From the IMG/VR virus record IMGVR_UViG_3300042453_002472, positions 62,001 to 126,000 of that record: a DNA stretch of 64,000 nt. One strand, 5' to 3'. Made by a program: the position numbers and the translations under genes. The notes under the pieces are model-generated. The model made no database searches. It worked only from the letters and a program-made list of their open reading frames with translations, and was not told the origin of the DNA. Below, one piece after another: positions 26,070 to 35,011 of the stretch. Every line of letters begins with the position of its first letter. Position 1 is the stretch's first letter. Origin of the DNA: a virus.

Positions 26070-27947
26070 ATGTCAAATACATATCAAAATCCATATTCCA
26101 GTACGAATTTTCCTCCTCCGCCATTTACGCCGGCAGCAGGGCAATCAAAATATTCTGATACACAATTTCCGCCACCGCCATTTCCAAATACAGCAGAGCC
26201 ATCGAAATATTCAGACACAGAATTTCCTCCTCCACCATTTCCTATAGGAATCCGACGAGAAAAATATTCTGATACACAATTTCCAATTGGTACGGTATCT
26301 GAATATGAAGGTGCTATTTATTTAACAACTATTGACAGTTCATTTCGTCCAGTATCGAAACAATATCCAACTCCAGGCGGAATTTTATTATCATTATCAC
26401 AATATTCATACGCAGTACCATTTAATACACCAGAAATTGTGTTAGGTCCGTCTGCAAATGGCGACAATTCAACTCTATCTAATCCAAGCGGATTTACATA
26501 TCGTACACGAGCTGATATTGTGCAAAATATTGGTAATACACCACCGGGATCCATATTTAAAAATGCAATTAGAAATGCATTAGTCGGAATTACAGCTGGT
26601 CTTGGTACTCCAATGACTCATCAATTATCCAGTACTGCAATTTCTACAATATTTAAATTAAGTTTAGATGATGATACTCGCAGTGAAAACTTAGGAACAC
26701 CATATTCTATTATGCCATTCACGCGTAAAAAAGAAATAGAAGAATGGTCATTAACTAAATATAAAGACTTTCGAACGTTTAAAGGATATGTATTTAGCGT
26801 AGATGATGTTAGAATAGATGGTGCTGCTGCAGCTGCTAGAAATTTATTTAGCGGAAATATTAAATCTTCTGCAATTAGTGGATTATTTGCTGCAACATCT
26901 GCAGCTCCAGGGGGTGCATATACATTATTCAATTTAGAGTCAGTATATGGATTTGGTAATCACGGTGATACTAATGCTCAACGACGAGATTTCACAGCAA
27001 GAACTCAAGTTGCTACAAATTGGTCACCTATACCATCTATAGGACCTGATGGTAAATTAAGTACAAAAGGTAAATGGATCCCTACATTTAATCCTATAGA
27101 GTTATCTACTGAATTTAGAGGTGATAAAATTAATGTTATTGATTTCAGTCAACGAAAATTATCACAAGTATATCAGTGGAAACCTAAACTATTTAATGGA
27201 AGTGATACGTGGAATGCTATTTCAAATATATTAAATGCTACCGATTTAACACAAGATTTTATAAAATTTTATTTTACTGGTCCTAAATTACACAATGGAG
27301 CAGAAGATGCTGTTGATGATATCATGGTATTTCGAGCTACAATAGATTCATTTTCTGATAGTCATTCGCCATCCTGGGATGCAGTTCAAATGGTTGGTCG
27401 TGCTGACCCTAATTACATTTATACCGGATATTCTCGCGATGTTAGTTTATCATTCACAATGTTTGCTACATCCCGTGATGAAATGAAACCGATGTATCGT
27501 AAGATTAATGCATTAGCAGCATATACTACTCCTGATTATTCGAGTGATACAATAGCAATGAAAGGTCCATGGCTACGAATGACAATTGGTGATTTATTAG
27601 TCCAACAGCCGGTAGTAATTACATCATTACAATATACATTTATGGATTCTGATACTACCTGGGAAATTAACATAGAACAAGATAGCACAATGATGCAAGT
27701 ACCACATAAAGTTTCAGTTCAACTAGGATTACATGTTATATCTGATTATCTTCCTGAAAAAGGCGGACGTATGTATTCATTGGCTAAACAATATAATGAT
27801 CTAGGAATTCCAAAAGAAGGTGGCGATAATTGGTTAAGTGATTTTGGTACAAACCAAACTGATGAGAAAGCTAAAAAAATAGCTGAAAATCGAGCTGCTA
27901 ATCGTGCTAGTATAACAACAGAAAACCAACCTGGCGTTGGTGGATAA
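26070..27947 (+). CDS. Baseplate protein with N-terminal KYSDTxFPPPPF repeats
   Basis: A 625-residue baseplate protein. Residues 1-72 are four tandem copies of a 16-20-residue unit, (K)YSDTQFPPPPFP with variable linkers; three copies carry FPPPPF and the last is FPIG. The remainder has a conserved-looking C-terminal domain: YIYTGYSRDVSLSFTMFATSRDEMKPMYRK, MKGPWLRMTIGDLLVQQPVVITSLQYTF and WEINIEQ, as in tube-proximal baseplate or hub proteins. The proline-rich arm may dock to the tube or to a partner. Exact T4 equivalent not assigned. Confidence 0.72.
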   Translation: MSNTYQNPYSSTNFPPPPFTPAAGQSKYSDTQFPPPPFPNTAEPSKYSDTEFPPPPFPIGIRREKYSDTQFPIGTVSEYEGAIYLTTIDSSFRPVSKQYPTPGGILLSLSQYSYAVPFNTPEIVLGPSANGDNSTLSNPSGFTYRTRADIVQNIGNTPPGSIFKNAIRNALVGITAGLGTPMTHQLSSTAISTIFKLSLDDDTRSENLGTPYSIMPFTRKKEIEEWSLTKYKDFRTFKGYVFSVDDVRIDGAAAAARNLFSGNIKSSAISGLFAATSAAPGGAYTLFNLESVYGFGNHGDTNAQRRDFTARTQVATNWSPIPSIGPDGKLSTKGKWIPTFNPIELSTEFRGDKINVIDFSQRKLSQVYQWKPKLFNGSDTWNAISNILNATDLTQDFIKFYFTGPKLHNGAEDAVDDIMVFRATIDSFSDSHSPSWDAVQMVGRADPNYIYTGYSRDVSLSFTMFATSRDEMKPMYRKINALAAYTTPDYSSDTIAMKGPWLRMTIGDLLVQQPVVITSLQYTFMDSDTTWEINIEQDSTMMQVPHKVSVQLGLHVISDYLPEKGGRMYSLAKQYNDLGIPKEGGDNWLSDFGTNQTDEKAKKIAENRAANRASITTENQPGVGG

Positions 27948-27984
27948 TGTTTATAAAAATATATATTAAACAGAGGATTATAAT

Positions 27985-28287
27985 ATGGCAAATCGATACT
28001 CAAATACTAAAACGATAAAGGACTCAAATGGTCGCCGGAGAAAAGATACAATGATTATTCCGGTACCAGCTATATCTAATAATGATGTGTATATTCAAGT
28101 TACATCGTTAGAACGCTTAGATTTATTAGCATATAGATTCTACAATGATGCTACTTTATGGTATGTTATTGCATCTGCAAATGGTTTAGGTAAAGGATCA
28201 TTGATTGCCCCTCCTAATACACGATTACGTATTCCAGATATCACTGGTATACAACAACAAATACAAACAGTAAATACAACTAGATGA
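27985..28287 (+). CDS. gp53: Baseplate wedge / LysM-like protein (gp53-like)
   Basis: A 100-residue protein carrying LERLDLLAYRFYNDATLWYVIASANGLGKGS and a proline-containing end (APPNTRLRIPD). That is the LysM-type pattern found in phage tail protein X and in T4 gp53, where it contacts baseplate or peptidoglycan-associated partners. An SD (GAGGA) precedes the ATG. The stop overlaps the next start (ATGA). Confidence 0.75.
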   Translation: MANRYSNTKTIKDSNGRRRKDTMIIPVPAISNNDVYIQVTSLERLDLLAYRFYNDATLWYVIASANGLGKGSLIAPPNTRLRIPDITGIQQQIQTVNTTR

Positions 28288-30353
28288 GTGCTATATTTTA
28301 TTCACAAGTTAATCCTAATTTAAGAGCTGAATTAAATGCTCGAGGCCGAGCTGGTTCTATAGATCGAACTACTGCTGCTATGCAATTTATGTTGGAAAAA
28401 ATTGCAAATGTTGAATTAACTGCATATGAATCCCGACCACAAAAAGATTCTAAACCATTTGATGGTTATGGTATTTTAGGTGGAGCTTCAGTGGTATCTA
28501 AAGCATACATGCCATCAGGTCCGGAAGGATTTTTAAATGATAGAATTAGACCGGCGCACCGTATACCTCCATTTATAACAAATGTAAATACTGGTTTTTA
28601 TGATCAATCTAAATTCTATATGAATAAGACTACGATTGATATTAGTATTCCGGATCCAACAACTGATTTAAATGAAATTGAACGTATATATTGTGCACCG
28701 GGTCGGTACATTCAATTAGTAATTGCACATCCAGAGACAGCTGTTATTACAAATACAAAATTATCTGATTTAGAATTGCCTAGCACACAAACTTTGACAA
28801 AGTTATATCCAAATGTAGATTTAGAACGTCTAAAAAACATGAATGAATTTTATTTTCAAGGACGTATATCAAATTTTACATTTTCATACACACCAGCTGG
28901 TACGGTTGAATTGCAAATCGAAGCTATAGGTACTAGTAACACATATGCAGAGGTTCAGCTTTATATAAAGAATTCAGTAAAAACTAAAAATAGCGGATCT
29001 GGTGGTAAAGATGTTGAAAATCAAGTTAGCGATTTGTACGCCGGATTATCGAGACAAATTGATGATATTATTCAAGCATACAAAGAAACTGGCAAAGAGA
29101 ATATAGAATTTGAGCAAATAACATCCGGAACTAAAGATCAAGGTTTATTAGTTGGAGTGCCATATAAAATAGGAAATACTAATTCGCCACATCAACATCG
29201 TTTAATAACTTTAGGATATTTAATTAACTATATTAATACATTTGCATTAGAACGTGTCGGATCGCGAATAGTATGTAATGATTCGGTATGTTTAAGTAAT
29301 TTTTATGAAAAAATAGTATCAGCAGATCCAGAAAATATATTGTTATGGTCTGGCACCAACGGTATTAAGACTGATGTATATAATTATGATATAACTACAC
29401 AACCTCCATTAGGCGAAGCTGTGATATTCGGAACTACGGCTGATGTTCCTGAAGTTACCCCAGCTGGGCCACCCGATTCCCCATTAAAAATGTTTCCAAA
29501 CGTTAACCCACAATCAGAAGGATTTTCTGTAATAGCAGGGTCAGCTGGGGTATCATATCCATCTCGAATATACATAAACATTGATGTTATACAAAACATT
29601 ATTAATGAAATGTCCGCACAAGAAAAACCAGATTTATCTATTAGACATTTTTTAAATAAATTAAGTAATATAATATATACTTCTACTGGCAATGCTATAC
29701 GTATGGTGTTAGTGCAAGATCCTATAATTCCAGATGCTTTATTATATACTGATGTAAATTATGTTGATTCAGACAGAGTTGTAACAGAATTTGAAATTCC
29801 AATATTTACATCAAAAACTGGCCAATCAGTAGTTCGTGATTTTTCACTAACATCAAATGTACCGAATTCAATTAAAAATATGATTTTTGGTATTACATCT
29901 GGGGCAACCGGTACACAGAAACAAGTTGCATATAACGGATATATATATGGAACTGAAGCGCAAAGAATTGAATTAGAAAAAGAGTGGCGAGCTAATCACG
30001 AACAATCACTCAAAGATTTGGCTACTGTTAAAAATACTTTTTCAAAAAGACCAGATGACCCGGTACTTAAAAAAACATTTGCTAAAGTTTTAGAACAATA
30101 TATATCATATTTTACGCCTGATATTAAAAAATCGATACAACGTAATAAAACTGTGTTTCCAATGGAATTAGAGTTTACAATTGATGGTATTAATGGATTT
30201 AAATATGGAGATGTTTTAACATTTGCTGGGTTACCGAGAAGATATACAGATGCATTTGTATTTACTATAATGGCAGTTACACATGAAGTTTCAAACACTG
30301 GCGATTGGACTACTAAAATTAGATGTGTACCTAGAGTTCGGATATTAGAATGA
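28284..30353 (+). CDS. Baseplate hub-like protein
   Basis: A 689-residue structural protein translationally coupled to the gp53-like gene. Recognisable stretches are ISIPDPTTDLNEIERIYCAPGRYIQLVIAHPE, RISNFTFSYTPAGTVELQIEAIGTS and, near the C-terminus, FPMELEFTIDGINGFKYGDVLTFAGLP with FTIMAVTHEVSNTGDWTTKIRC. The last is the hub signature in which a beta-domain builds the spike-holding trimer (T4 gp27 type). It is longer than T4 gp27 (391). No lysozyme motif was seen. Confidence 0.75.
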   Translation: MSAIFYSQVNPNLRAELNARGRAGSIDRTTAAMQFMLEKIANVELTAYESRPQKDSKPFDGYGILGGASVVSKAYMPSGPEGFLNDRIRPAHRIPPFITNVNTGFYDQSKFYMNKTTIDISIPDPTTDLNEIERIYCAPGRYIQLVIAHPETAVITNTKLSDLELPSTQTLTKLYPNVDLERLKNMNEFYFQGRISNFTFSYTPAGTVELQIEAIGTSNTYAEVQLYIKNSVKTKNSGSGGKDVENQVSDLYAGLSRQIDDIIQAYKETGKENIEFEQITSGTKDQGLLVGVPYKIGNTNSPHQHRLITLGYLINYINTFALERVGSRIVCNDSVCLSNFYEKIVSADPENILLWSGTNGIKTDVYNYDITTQPPLGEAVIFGTTADVPEVTPAGPPDSPLKMFPNVNPQSEGFSVIAGSAGVSYPSRIYINIDVIQNIINEMSAQEKPDLSIRHFLNKLSNIIYTSTGNAIRMVLVQDPIIPDALLYTDVNYVDSDRVVTEFEIPIFTSKTGQSVVRDFSLTSNVPNSIKNMIFGITSGATGTQKQVAYNGYIYGTEAQRIELEKEWRANHEQSLKDLATVKNTFSKRPDDPVLKKTFAKVLEQYISYFTPDIKKSIQRNKTVFPMELEFTIDGINGFKYGDVLTFAGLPRRYTDAFVFTIMAVTHEVSNTGDWTTKIRCVPRVRILE

Positions 30354-30958
30354 GACAACGTTTACATTACACCCCAAGTCAGATTACTAAAAATCTATAT
30401 ACTACTGGATCTGAGTTAATGAATTCAGCTCAGAAAGAATATATAGGTCCATATCATACATACACTACCGGTGAAGTATTTTCTGGTGCAACATGGAATC
30501 CACAAACATCAATCAAATTATTTGCTATAGTATTTGAATCCGAGTTAACGAAACAGTACAAAAGAATAAAAACTGTACAAACAAAATTTGATCCGCCGGT
30601 AACTAGTATACCAACAATCACAGAAGCAGATCGTACAGCTGGATTCATTACTAGATATATTTTATATCAGTTAAATAAAAATTTAATAACCGAAATCGAT
30701 TCAGGTCAATATACAAAATGGATTGCTCGGCAAATAGATAATAATTTATACCAAGCATTTCAGTTTAAATGGTATATCTCCGGACCAACTACCGATGTAT
30801 ATGAAGGTGGCGTATTAAAACCAGGTGTATACACTAAAAACTTAGAAACACTAACCAAGTTACAAGAATCGATTCCTGATATATTTACATTCTTTACTGA
30901 TTTATTACAATATTATTCTGACTCGGATTACGTGGTACCTGCAGATATTAATCAATAA
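30350..30958 (+). CDS. Hypothetical baseplate-associated protein
   Basis: A 202-residue protein, start overlapping the hub stop by ATGA. N-terminal RLHYTPSQITKNLYTTGSEL and YIGPYHTYTTGEVFSGATWNPQTS is a pattern repeatedly seen in proteins at the end of baseplate operons of large aquatic phages. No catalytic residues are visible. It is the last gene of the structural block; the next gene has a different promoter type. Confidence 0.7.
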   Translation: MRQRLHYTPSQITKNLYTTGSELMNSAQKEYIGPYHTYTTGEVFSGATWNPQTSIKLFAIVFESELTKQYKRIKTVQTKFDPPVTSIPTITEADRTAGFITRYILYQLNKNLITEIDSGQYTKWIARQIDNNLYQAFQFKWYISGPTTDVYEGGVLKPGVYTKNLETLTKLQESIPDIFTFFTDLLQYYSDSDYVVPADINQ

Positions 30959-30960
30959 CA

Positions 30961-30989
30961 TTGTTTTATTGAAATATTTTTCTTATATT
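30961..30989 (+). promoter_or_regulatory. Leaderless promoter for PolA-like operon
   Basis: TTGTTT (30961-30966), 17-bp spacer, TATATT (30984-30989), then 6 nt to the ATG. From the spacer through the ATG it matches the 56045 promoter (TTTTTCTTATATTTAATG). Confidence 0.6.
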
Positions 30990-30995
30990 TAATGT

Positions 30996-32318
30996 ATGAT
31001 AACGGATCATGCAGATGAAATTGATGCAATATTGCAATACTGTGCACAGAAGCGAACTCTGTTAATACCAATACTATCAAGTCCAGTATTACATCCTGTT
31101 ATTAATCCAGTTATTGCAATTTATATTTATACTGAAGATGATGTAGAAAGATTAATACCAATCCGGCATACAGAACAGATAACCGGGTTTTCAAAACGAT
31201 TGCCAGACTTTTTAGCATTACGCAATATATTTGTCCATGACAAGAAAACCTGGCTTCAAATCGGAGGAAATGATGCCGTATTGGATATAAAGACGTTATG
31301 GTGGTATACATACAATGAAGCATATGATGAATCACATTATCCAACAACGGCTCATTCATTTTATTGGCGACGTCATCAAACATTAGCACATGTTAATGCA
31401 ATTGTGCCATTACAACAACATTTAGCTATGTGTCAGAAAATTAGAAAATATGCTTGGCCGATGTGTATGAATGCCGAACTGTCAACTTCATATTTACGGT
31501 TCAATGAAATATATCCTAAAGTTTTTGCTGAAATTGAAAGCACGGGATTAGCTGTTAATGAAACATTCCGTATGCCAGATTTAGTTAATGCTGGTCGAGT
31601 GTATTCAAGTTATAACTATCACACGGTTACGGGTCGACCTAGTAATGCAGCTCGAGGATTCAATTTTGCTGCAATGAACAAAGAAGATGGTACACGTGCA
31701 GCATTTTGTAGCAGATTTGATAATGGAGCATTAGTGGAAATGGACTTTGATGCATATCATGTTAGATTGATTGCTAGGATAATTGGATATGAGTTACCGG
31801 CTGGATCTGTGCATGAATATTTTGGCCGGTTCTATTTTGACACTGAACAATTAACAGAAGAACAATACGAACAAAGCAAACAAATAACATTTCGTTTGTT
31901 ATATGGTGGAATCGATCGAGAATTTTTATCCGTTCCATTTTTTGCTAAGGTAAATGATTTTATTTATTCATTATGGAATACTTGGAAAACAAAAAAGCGA
32001 ATAGAAACACCGATTTTAAAACGACAAATTACACATGATATGATTTCAAATCCAACCGCAAACAAAGTGTTTAACTATTATTTACAAGCAATGGAAACGG
32101 AGGTATCTGTGCAAAAATTACAAACAGTTCAACAAATATTACACGACTATGAAACTAAACTCATATTGTACACGTATGATAGTATTTTGATAGACAGTAA
32201 ATTTGAAGAAGCTCAACAACTCATACCACAGATAAAACAGGCATTGGAACAAGGTAATTTTCCAGTAAAAGTGAAAGTTGCTAATATTTATAGTAAAATG
32301 AAAACAATCTCGTTATGA
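30996..32318 (+). CDS. Divergent family-A DNA polymerase-like protein
   Basis: A 440-residue protein with the palm and fingers motifs of bacterial Pol I: TGRPSN at 212-217, motif A DFDAYHVR with Asp250, motif B K295-x3-F299-x3-Y303-GG, and motif C YTYDS with Asp395. Both metal-binding Asp are kept. Pol I's Glu in motif A is His, the motif B Arg four residues before the Lys is Tyr, and the motif C HDE is YDS. Before this lies a shortened region (about 70-110) resembling a decayed 3'-5' exonuclease domain. Since gp43 is also encoded, this is a second polymerase, possibly for repair or specialised synthesis, or an inactive relative. Confidence 0.72.
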   Translation: MITDHADEIDAILQYCAQKRTLLIPILSSPVLHPVINPVIAIYIYTEDDVERLIPIRHTEQITGFSKRLPDFLALRNIFVHDKKTWLQIGGNDAVLDIKTLWWYTYNEAYDESHYPTTAHSFYWRRHQTLAHVNAIVPLQQHLAMCQKIRKYAWPMCMNAELSTSYLRFNEIYPKVFAEIESTGLAVNETFRMPDLVNAGRVYSSYNYHTVTGRPSNAARGFNFAAMNKEDGTRAAFCSRFDNGALVEMDFDAYHVRLIARIIGYELPAGSVHEYFGRFYFDTEQLTEEQYEQSKQITFRLLYGGIDREFLSVPFFAKVNDFIYSLWNTWKTKKRIETPILKRQITHDMISNPTANKVFNYYLQAMETEVSVQKLQTVQQILHDYETKLILYTYDSILIDSKFEEAQQLIPQIKQALEQGNFPVKVKVANIYSKMKTISL

Positions 32319-33565
32319 ACATAGACATTAATTTAATATTAACAGAATGGTGTTATCGATTACCAAAAGGATATCCTACTGCATCTAAAGATTATGAGAC
32401 ATTATATGATGTTTTATTAGAAGTGGTAAATATATCTCCAGACGAAGCACGACTGATTGTAGAACGAGCTCGAGGTAACGTTAAACAACTCGTTACTGAA
32501 TCTATACAATTTGATTCTATCGAAAATCAATTATTAATTAATGCAATTCAACAAGCAAATAAAACCAATGAATTTCGAGAATTTTTAAATTTATTACCAA
32601 CTGAAGCAGATGCTATAACTTTAAATTTTTTAAATCAATTGAATTCGGAACAATCTGTAATGTTTGCTTCTTTGTTATATACATTGAATGATGTTACAGA
32701 GGATGAGTTAAATACTATAAACTTCAAATCCGGCATTGGACATGATTTATTCAAATTAGAACCTAAGGGTATAGGAAAAGGTGAAATTTTATTAGCATCT
32801 TTAATCAAAGGATCACGAATAAACGGCAGCGGAGTATCATTTGATATGACAGCAAATGGACGATCCTATGAAATAAAAGATTATACTGGTGGGAAAGGAA
32901 ATGCTAAATCGATTCGATTGGGTACTAAAGCTAGTGTTACTAGATTTAAATTTTGGGATGAAATAGTAACAACTTTGAAACGTCTAGATCAATTACGAGG
33001 AACTGTTGAAAACCCAAAATTTAAATTTCATAAATATTTTAACGAATCGTTGTTAAATTCTATTGCATATTTAGATGATCGGCGCACATTTATTTTAGCT
33101 GGAAATTTAAATATGAAAGATAAACAATTTTTAATGCAATTTTATCGAGAAGCTAACTTATTAAATTCTGAAATACAAGGATATACTAATGTTATTTTAC
33201 GCGGACCAAATGCTACTCCTATAGAAATGTCAATTGAGCCATTAAAACAAACAATTGATGGATCAGTAACTATTAAGCCTATCGATGATGGTAGTCAGGA
33301 CATTACATATATTAACACAGAACTTCGTCGATTAAAATACGTACGACAACCAGAAATGTTAGATGTAGATTTACAAGAAGCTGTTGATTCAATTATAGGT
33401 AACGATTTACAATTTATTGTTTTTAGAAAAGATCGTATACGAGTTACAAACGAATTTAGATATGTAGTTATAGATGCCGGAAAAATACGTATAATAGAAA
33501 CGGCAATTGGTTCAGATAAAATTGATTTAAGCGATACGGATATAACTGAGGAATATGAACTTTGA
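32315..33565 (+). CDS. Possible PD-(D/E)XK nuclease-like protein
   Basis: A 416-residue protein coupled by ATGA to the PolA-like gene. The N-terminal 130 residues are helical. Then GIGKGEILL (Glu157), SFDM (Asp177) and SYEIKDYTGG (Glu186, Lys188) give the spaced E...D...ExK pattern of PD-(D/E)XK nucleases, followed by a basic RLGTKASVTRFKFWDE segment. No family name is certain. A role with the adjacent polymerase in DNA repair or processing is inferred. The alternative is a structural protein with a chance match. Confidence 0.5.
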   Translation: MNIDINLILTEWCYRLPKGYPTASKDYETLYDVLLEVVNISPDEARLIVERARGNVKQLVTESIQFDSIENQLLINAIQQANKTNEFREFLNLLPTEADAITLNFLNQLNSEQSVMFASLLYTLNDVTEDELNTINFKSGIGHDLFKLEPKGIGKGEILLASLIKGSRINGSGVSFDMTANGRSYEIKDYTGGKGNAKSIRLGTKASVTRFKFWDEIVTTLKRLDQLRGTVENPKFKFHKYFNESLLNSIAYLDDRRTFILAGNLNMKDKQFLMQFYREANLLNSEIQGYTNVILRGPNATPIEMSIEPLKQTIDGSVTIKPIDDGSQDITYINTELRRLKYVRQPEMLDVDLQEAVDSIIGNDLQFIVFRKDRIRVTNEFRYVVIDAGKIRIIETAIGSDKIDLSDTDITEEYEL

Positions 33566-33948
33566 AAACACAACTACTTTGCACATTTGCACATAAAACG
33601 GATTTAAACATTATATCCGAATACATACAACATAACTACGAGATTCCAGAACGTCGAATATTTGTATTTGCAAACGAAGATCATGCAGACAATTTGTATT
33701 GCACATACAATGCTATCGATTCTGGTCGCAGAGGACAAAACACAATAAGCATACACCGTAAAAAAGAAACAAATACCTTGTATACGGTTAATGCACTTAA
33801 TGAAGTTATACGAACGGTTAATAACGGAGTTTTAGATAAAACATATCAATTGGATTGGAGTAAATATCAAAATTCATTTATATTAACAGATGATGCTGGA
33901 TATCGTGTTGTTGGATTGGTATTTTTTAAGAAAATTACTTGGAATTGA
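33562..33948 (+). CDS. Hypothetical protein, third gene of the PolA-like operon
   Basis: A 128-residue protein that starts with TTG, overlapping the previous TGA (TTGA at 33562-33565); no in-frame ATG gives a better start. It contains NTISIHRKKETNTLYTVNALNEVIR and DKTYQLDWSKYQNSFILTD, typical of a conserved phage protein of unknown role, probably nucleic-acid related given its operon. Expressed from the leaderless promoter at 30961. Confidence 0.7.
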   Translation: MKTQLLCTFAHKTDLNIISEYIQHNYEIPERRIFVFANEDHADNLYCTYNAIDSGRRGQNTISIHRKKETNTLYTVNALNEVIRTVNNGVLDKTYQLDWSKYQNSFILTDDAGYRVVGLVFFKKITWN

Positions 33949-33960
33949 TATTTATATAAG
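33945..33960 (+). promoter_or_regulatory. Late-type box before CDS 33975
   Basis: TTGATATTTATATAAG overlapping the end of the previous gene, 14 bp before the ATG, with AGGAAT between. Confidence 0.45.
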
Positions 33961-33974
33961 TAATAGGAATAACT

Positions 33975-34400
33975 ATGCTAAAATTAAAACATTTATTAAA
34001 AGAAGATGAGCAGAAATGGAATCCTGCTGATTATAAGTCGCCAGCACAATTAGGTAAAACGACTGGATTAGATGCCGAAGCAGATCAAAGAATACAGGAT
34101 AGTTTTTTATCTAAACTAGAACAAAACTATTCTAGAATAAAACGAGCTCGTATTGATATGGCTGAGTTTAAAAATGATGTGATGGATTTGTTATCAATCT
34201 ATAAAGATAAAACGCCTGGCAGTGCGACTACTATGGATTTTATAAATGCATTTTTAGAATTATATCCATATTCAAAAACATATAGCGGATGGCAAGGAAC
34301 TTACCGAGATGTAAGAGATAATCTTAATCGTATGTTACAACACGCATATGCAATCCAATCCGGCGATACTAGCAGTTACGCATATCGATTTTCAAAATAA
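33975..34400 (+). CDS. Candidate internal head protein with capsid-targeting-like leader
   Basis: A 141-residue helical protein beginning MLKLKHLLKE then DEQKW. The leader of basic and hydrophobic residues ending in LLKE parallels T4 internal-protein leaders (MKTYQEFIAE) cleaved by gp21 after (I/L)XE. It has a late-type box although it lies among early-type replication genes. The mature part is helical with no known motif. It is followed 6 bases later by a gene with the fuller family leader. Internal-protein status is inference. Confidence 0.65.
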   Translation: MLKLKHLLKEDEQKWNPADYKSPAQLGKTTGLDAEADQRIQDSFLSKLEQNYSRIKRARIDMAEFKNDVMDLLSIYKDKTPGSATTMDFINAFLELYPYSKTYSGWQGTYRDVRDNLNRMLQHAYAIQSGDTSSYAYRFSK

Positions 34401-34406
34401 GTAATT

Positions 34407-34907
34407 ATGAAAAAACTAGAAAACATCCTAGCAGAAAATATGCGTCGTTTTAATACAAAAAATCTACACGAAGCTGATTTAAGTGATTTGGAAAATAAAT
34501 TAGGATTCGATGGTGCCAATCGAGATCCTCGAACAGGTAATCCAATGTTTGATCCTAAGAATTTAAAACTTCATATTAACCGAGTTGATTATGATACCAA
34601 CATTTCTGGTATTACATCTATGTATTTTCAAGGATCTGGAATTGATGATAAAAATACATTTCAAGATATTGTGAACGACATCAAACAAGATATTGAAAGT
34701 AAAAATGATCCAACTGGTGCATATGATCAAACCAGATTAGTATCCGACATTACATTTGACTGTGAACTTAAAGTTGGTACCGATACTATCGATTTGACAG
34801 TTACATATGATGAAGATGGTGATATTCAAAATGTAGAAATACAGGATGAAGATATTGCTACAAAATATGGAATAAGTGATTCTACGATTATGGATTATTT
34901 ATTTTAA
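34407..34907 (+). CDS. Candidate internal head protein, MKKLENILAE leader
   Basis: A 166-residue acidic protein. Residues 1-10 MKKLENILAE and 11-22 NMRRFNTKNLHE match the leaders of the genes at 48124 and 55479, with (I/L)XE sites after ILAE and LHE. After the leader it is a mixed, strand-rich domain (ISGITSMYFQGSG, DITFDCELKVGTDTIDLTVTYDEDGD) unlike the other family members, so the shared leader is attached to a different body. It is transcribed with 33975 from a late box. Confidence 0.68.
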   Translation: MKKLENILAENMRRFNTKNLHEADLSDLENKLGFDGANRDPRTGNPMFDPKNLKLHINRVDYDTNISGITSMYFQGSGIDDKNTFQDIVNDIKQDIESKNDPTGAYDQTRLVSDITFDCELKVGTDTIDLTVTYDEDGDIQNVEIQDEDIATKYGISDSTIMDYLF

Positions 34908-34934
34908 AAACAAAAAAAAACTTAACAAATTACT

Positions 34935-34962
34935 TTGATTTAACGATTTAATTACTTATAAT
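34935..34962 (+). promoter_or_regulatory. Sigma70-like promoter for the gp32-uvsX operon
   Basis: TTGATT (34935-34940), 16-bp spacer, TATAAT (34957-34962), about 50 nt before the gp32 ATG. This one gives a leader and AAGGA, unlike the leaderless class. Confidence 0.55.
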
Positions 34963-35011
34963 GTAATTAATATTTTATATTTTATTAACCAATTAAAAAA
35001 GGATTTAACCA

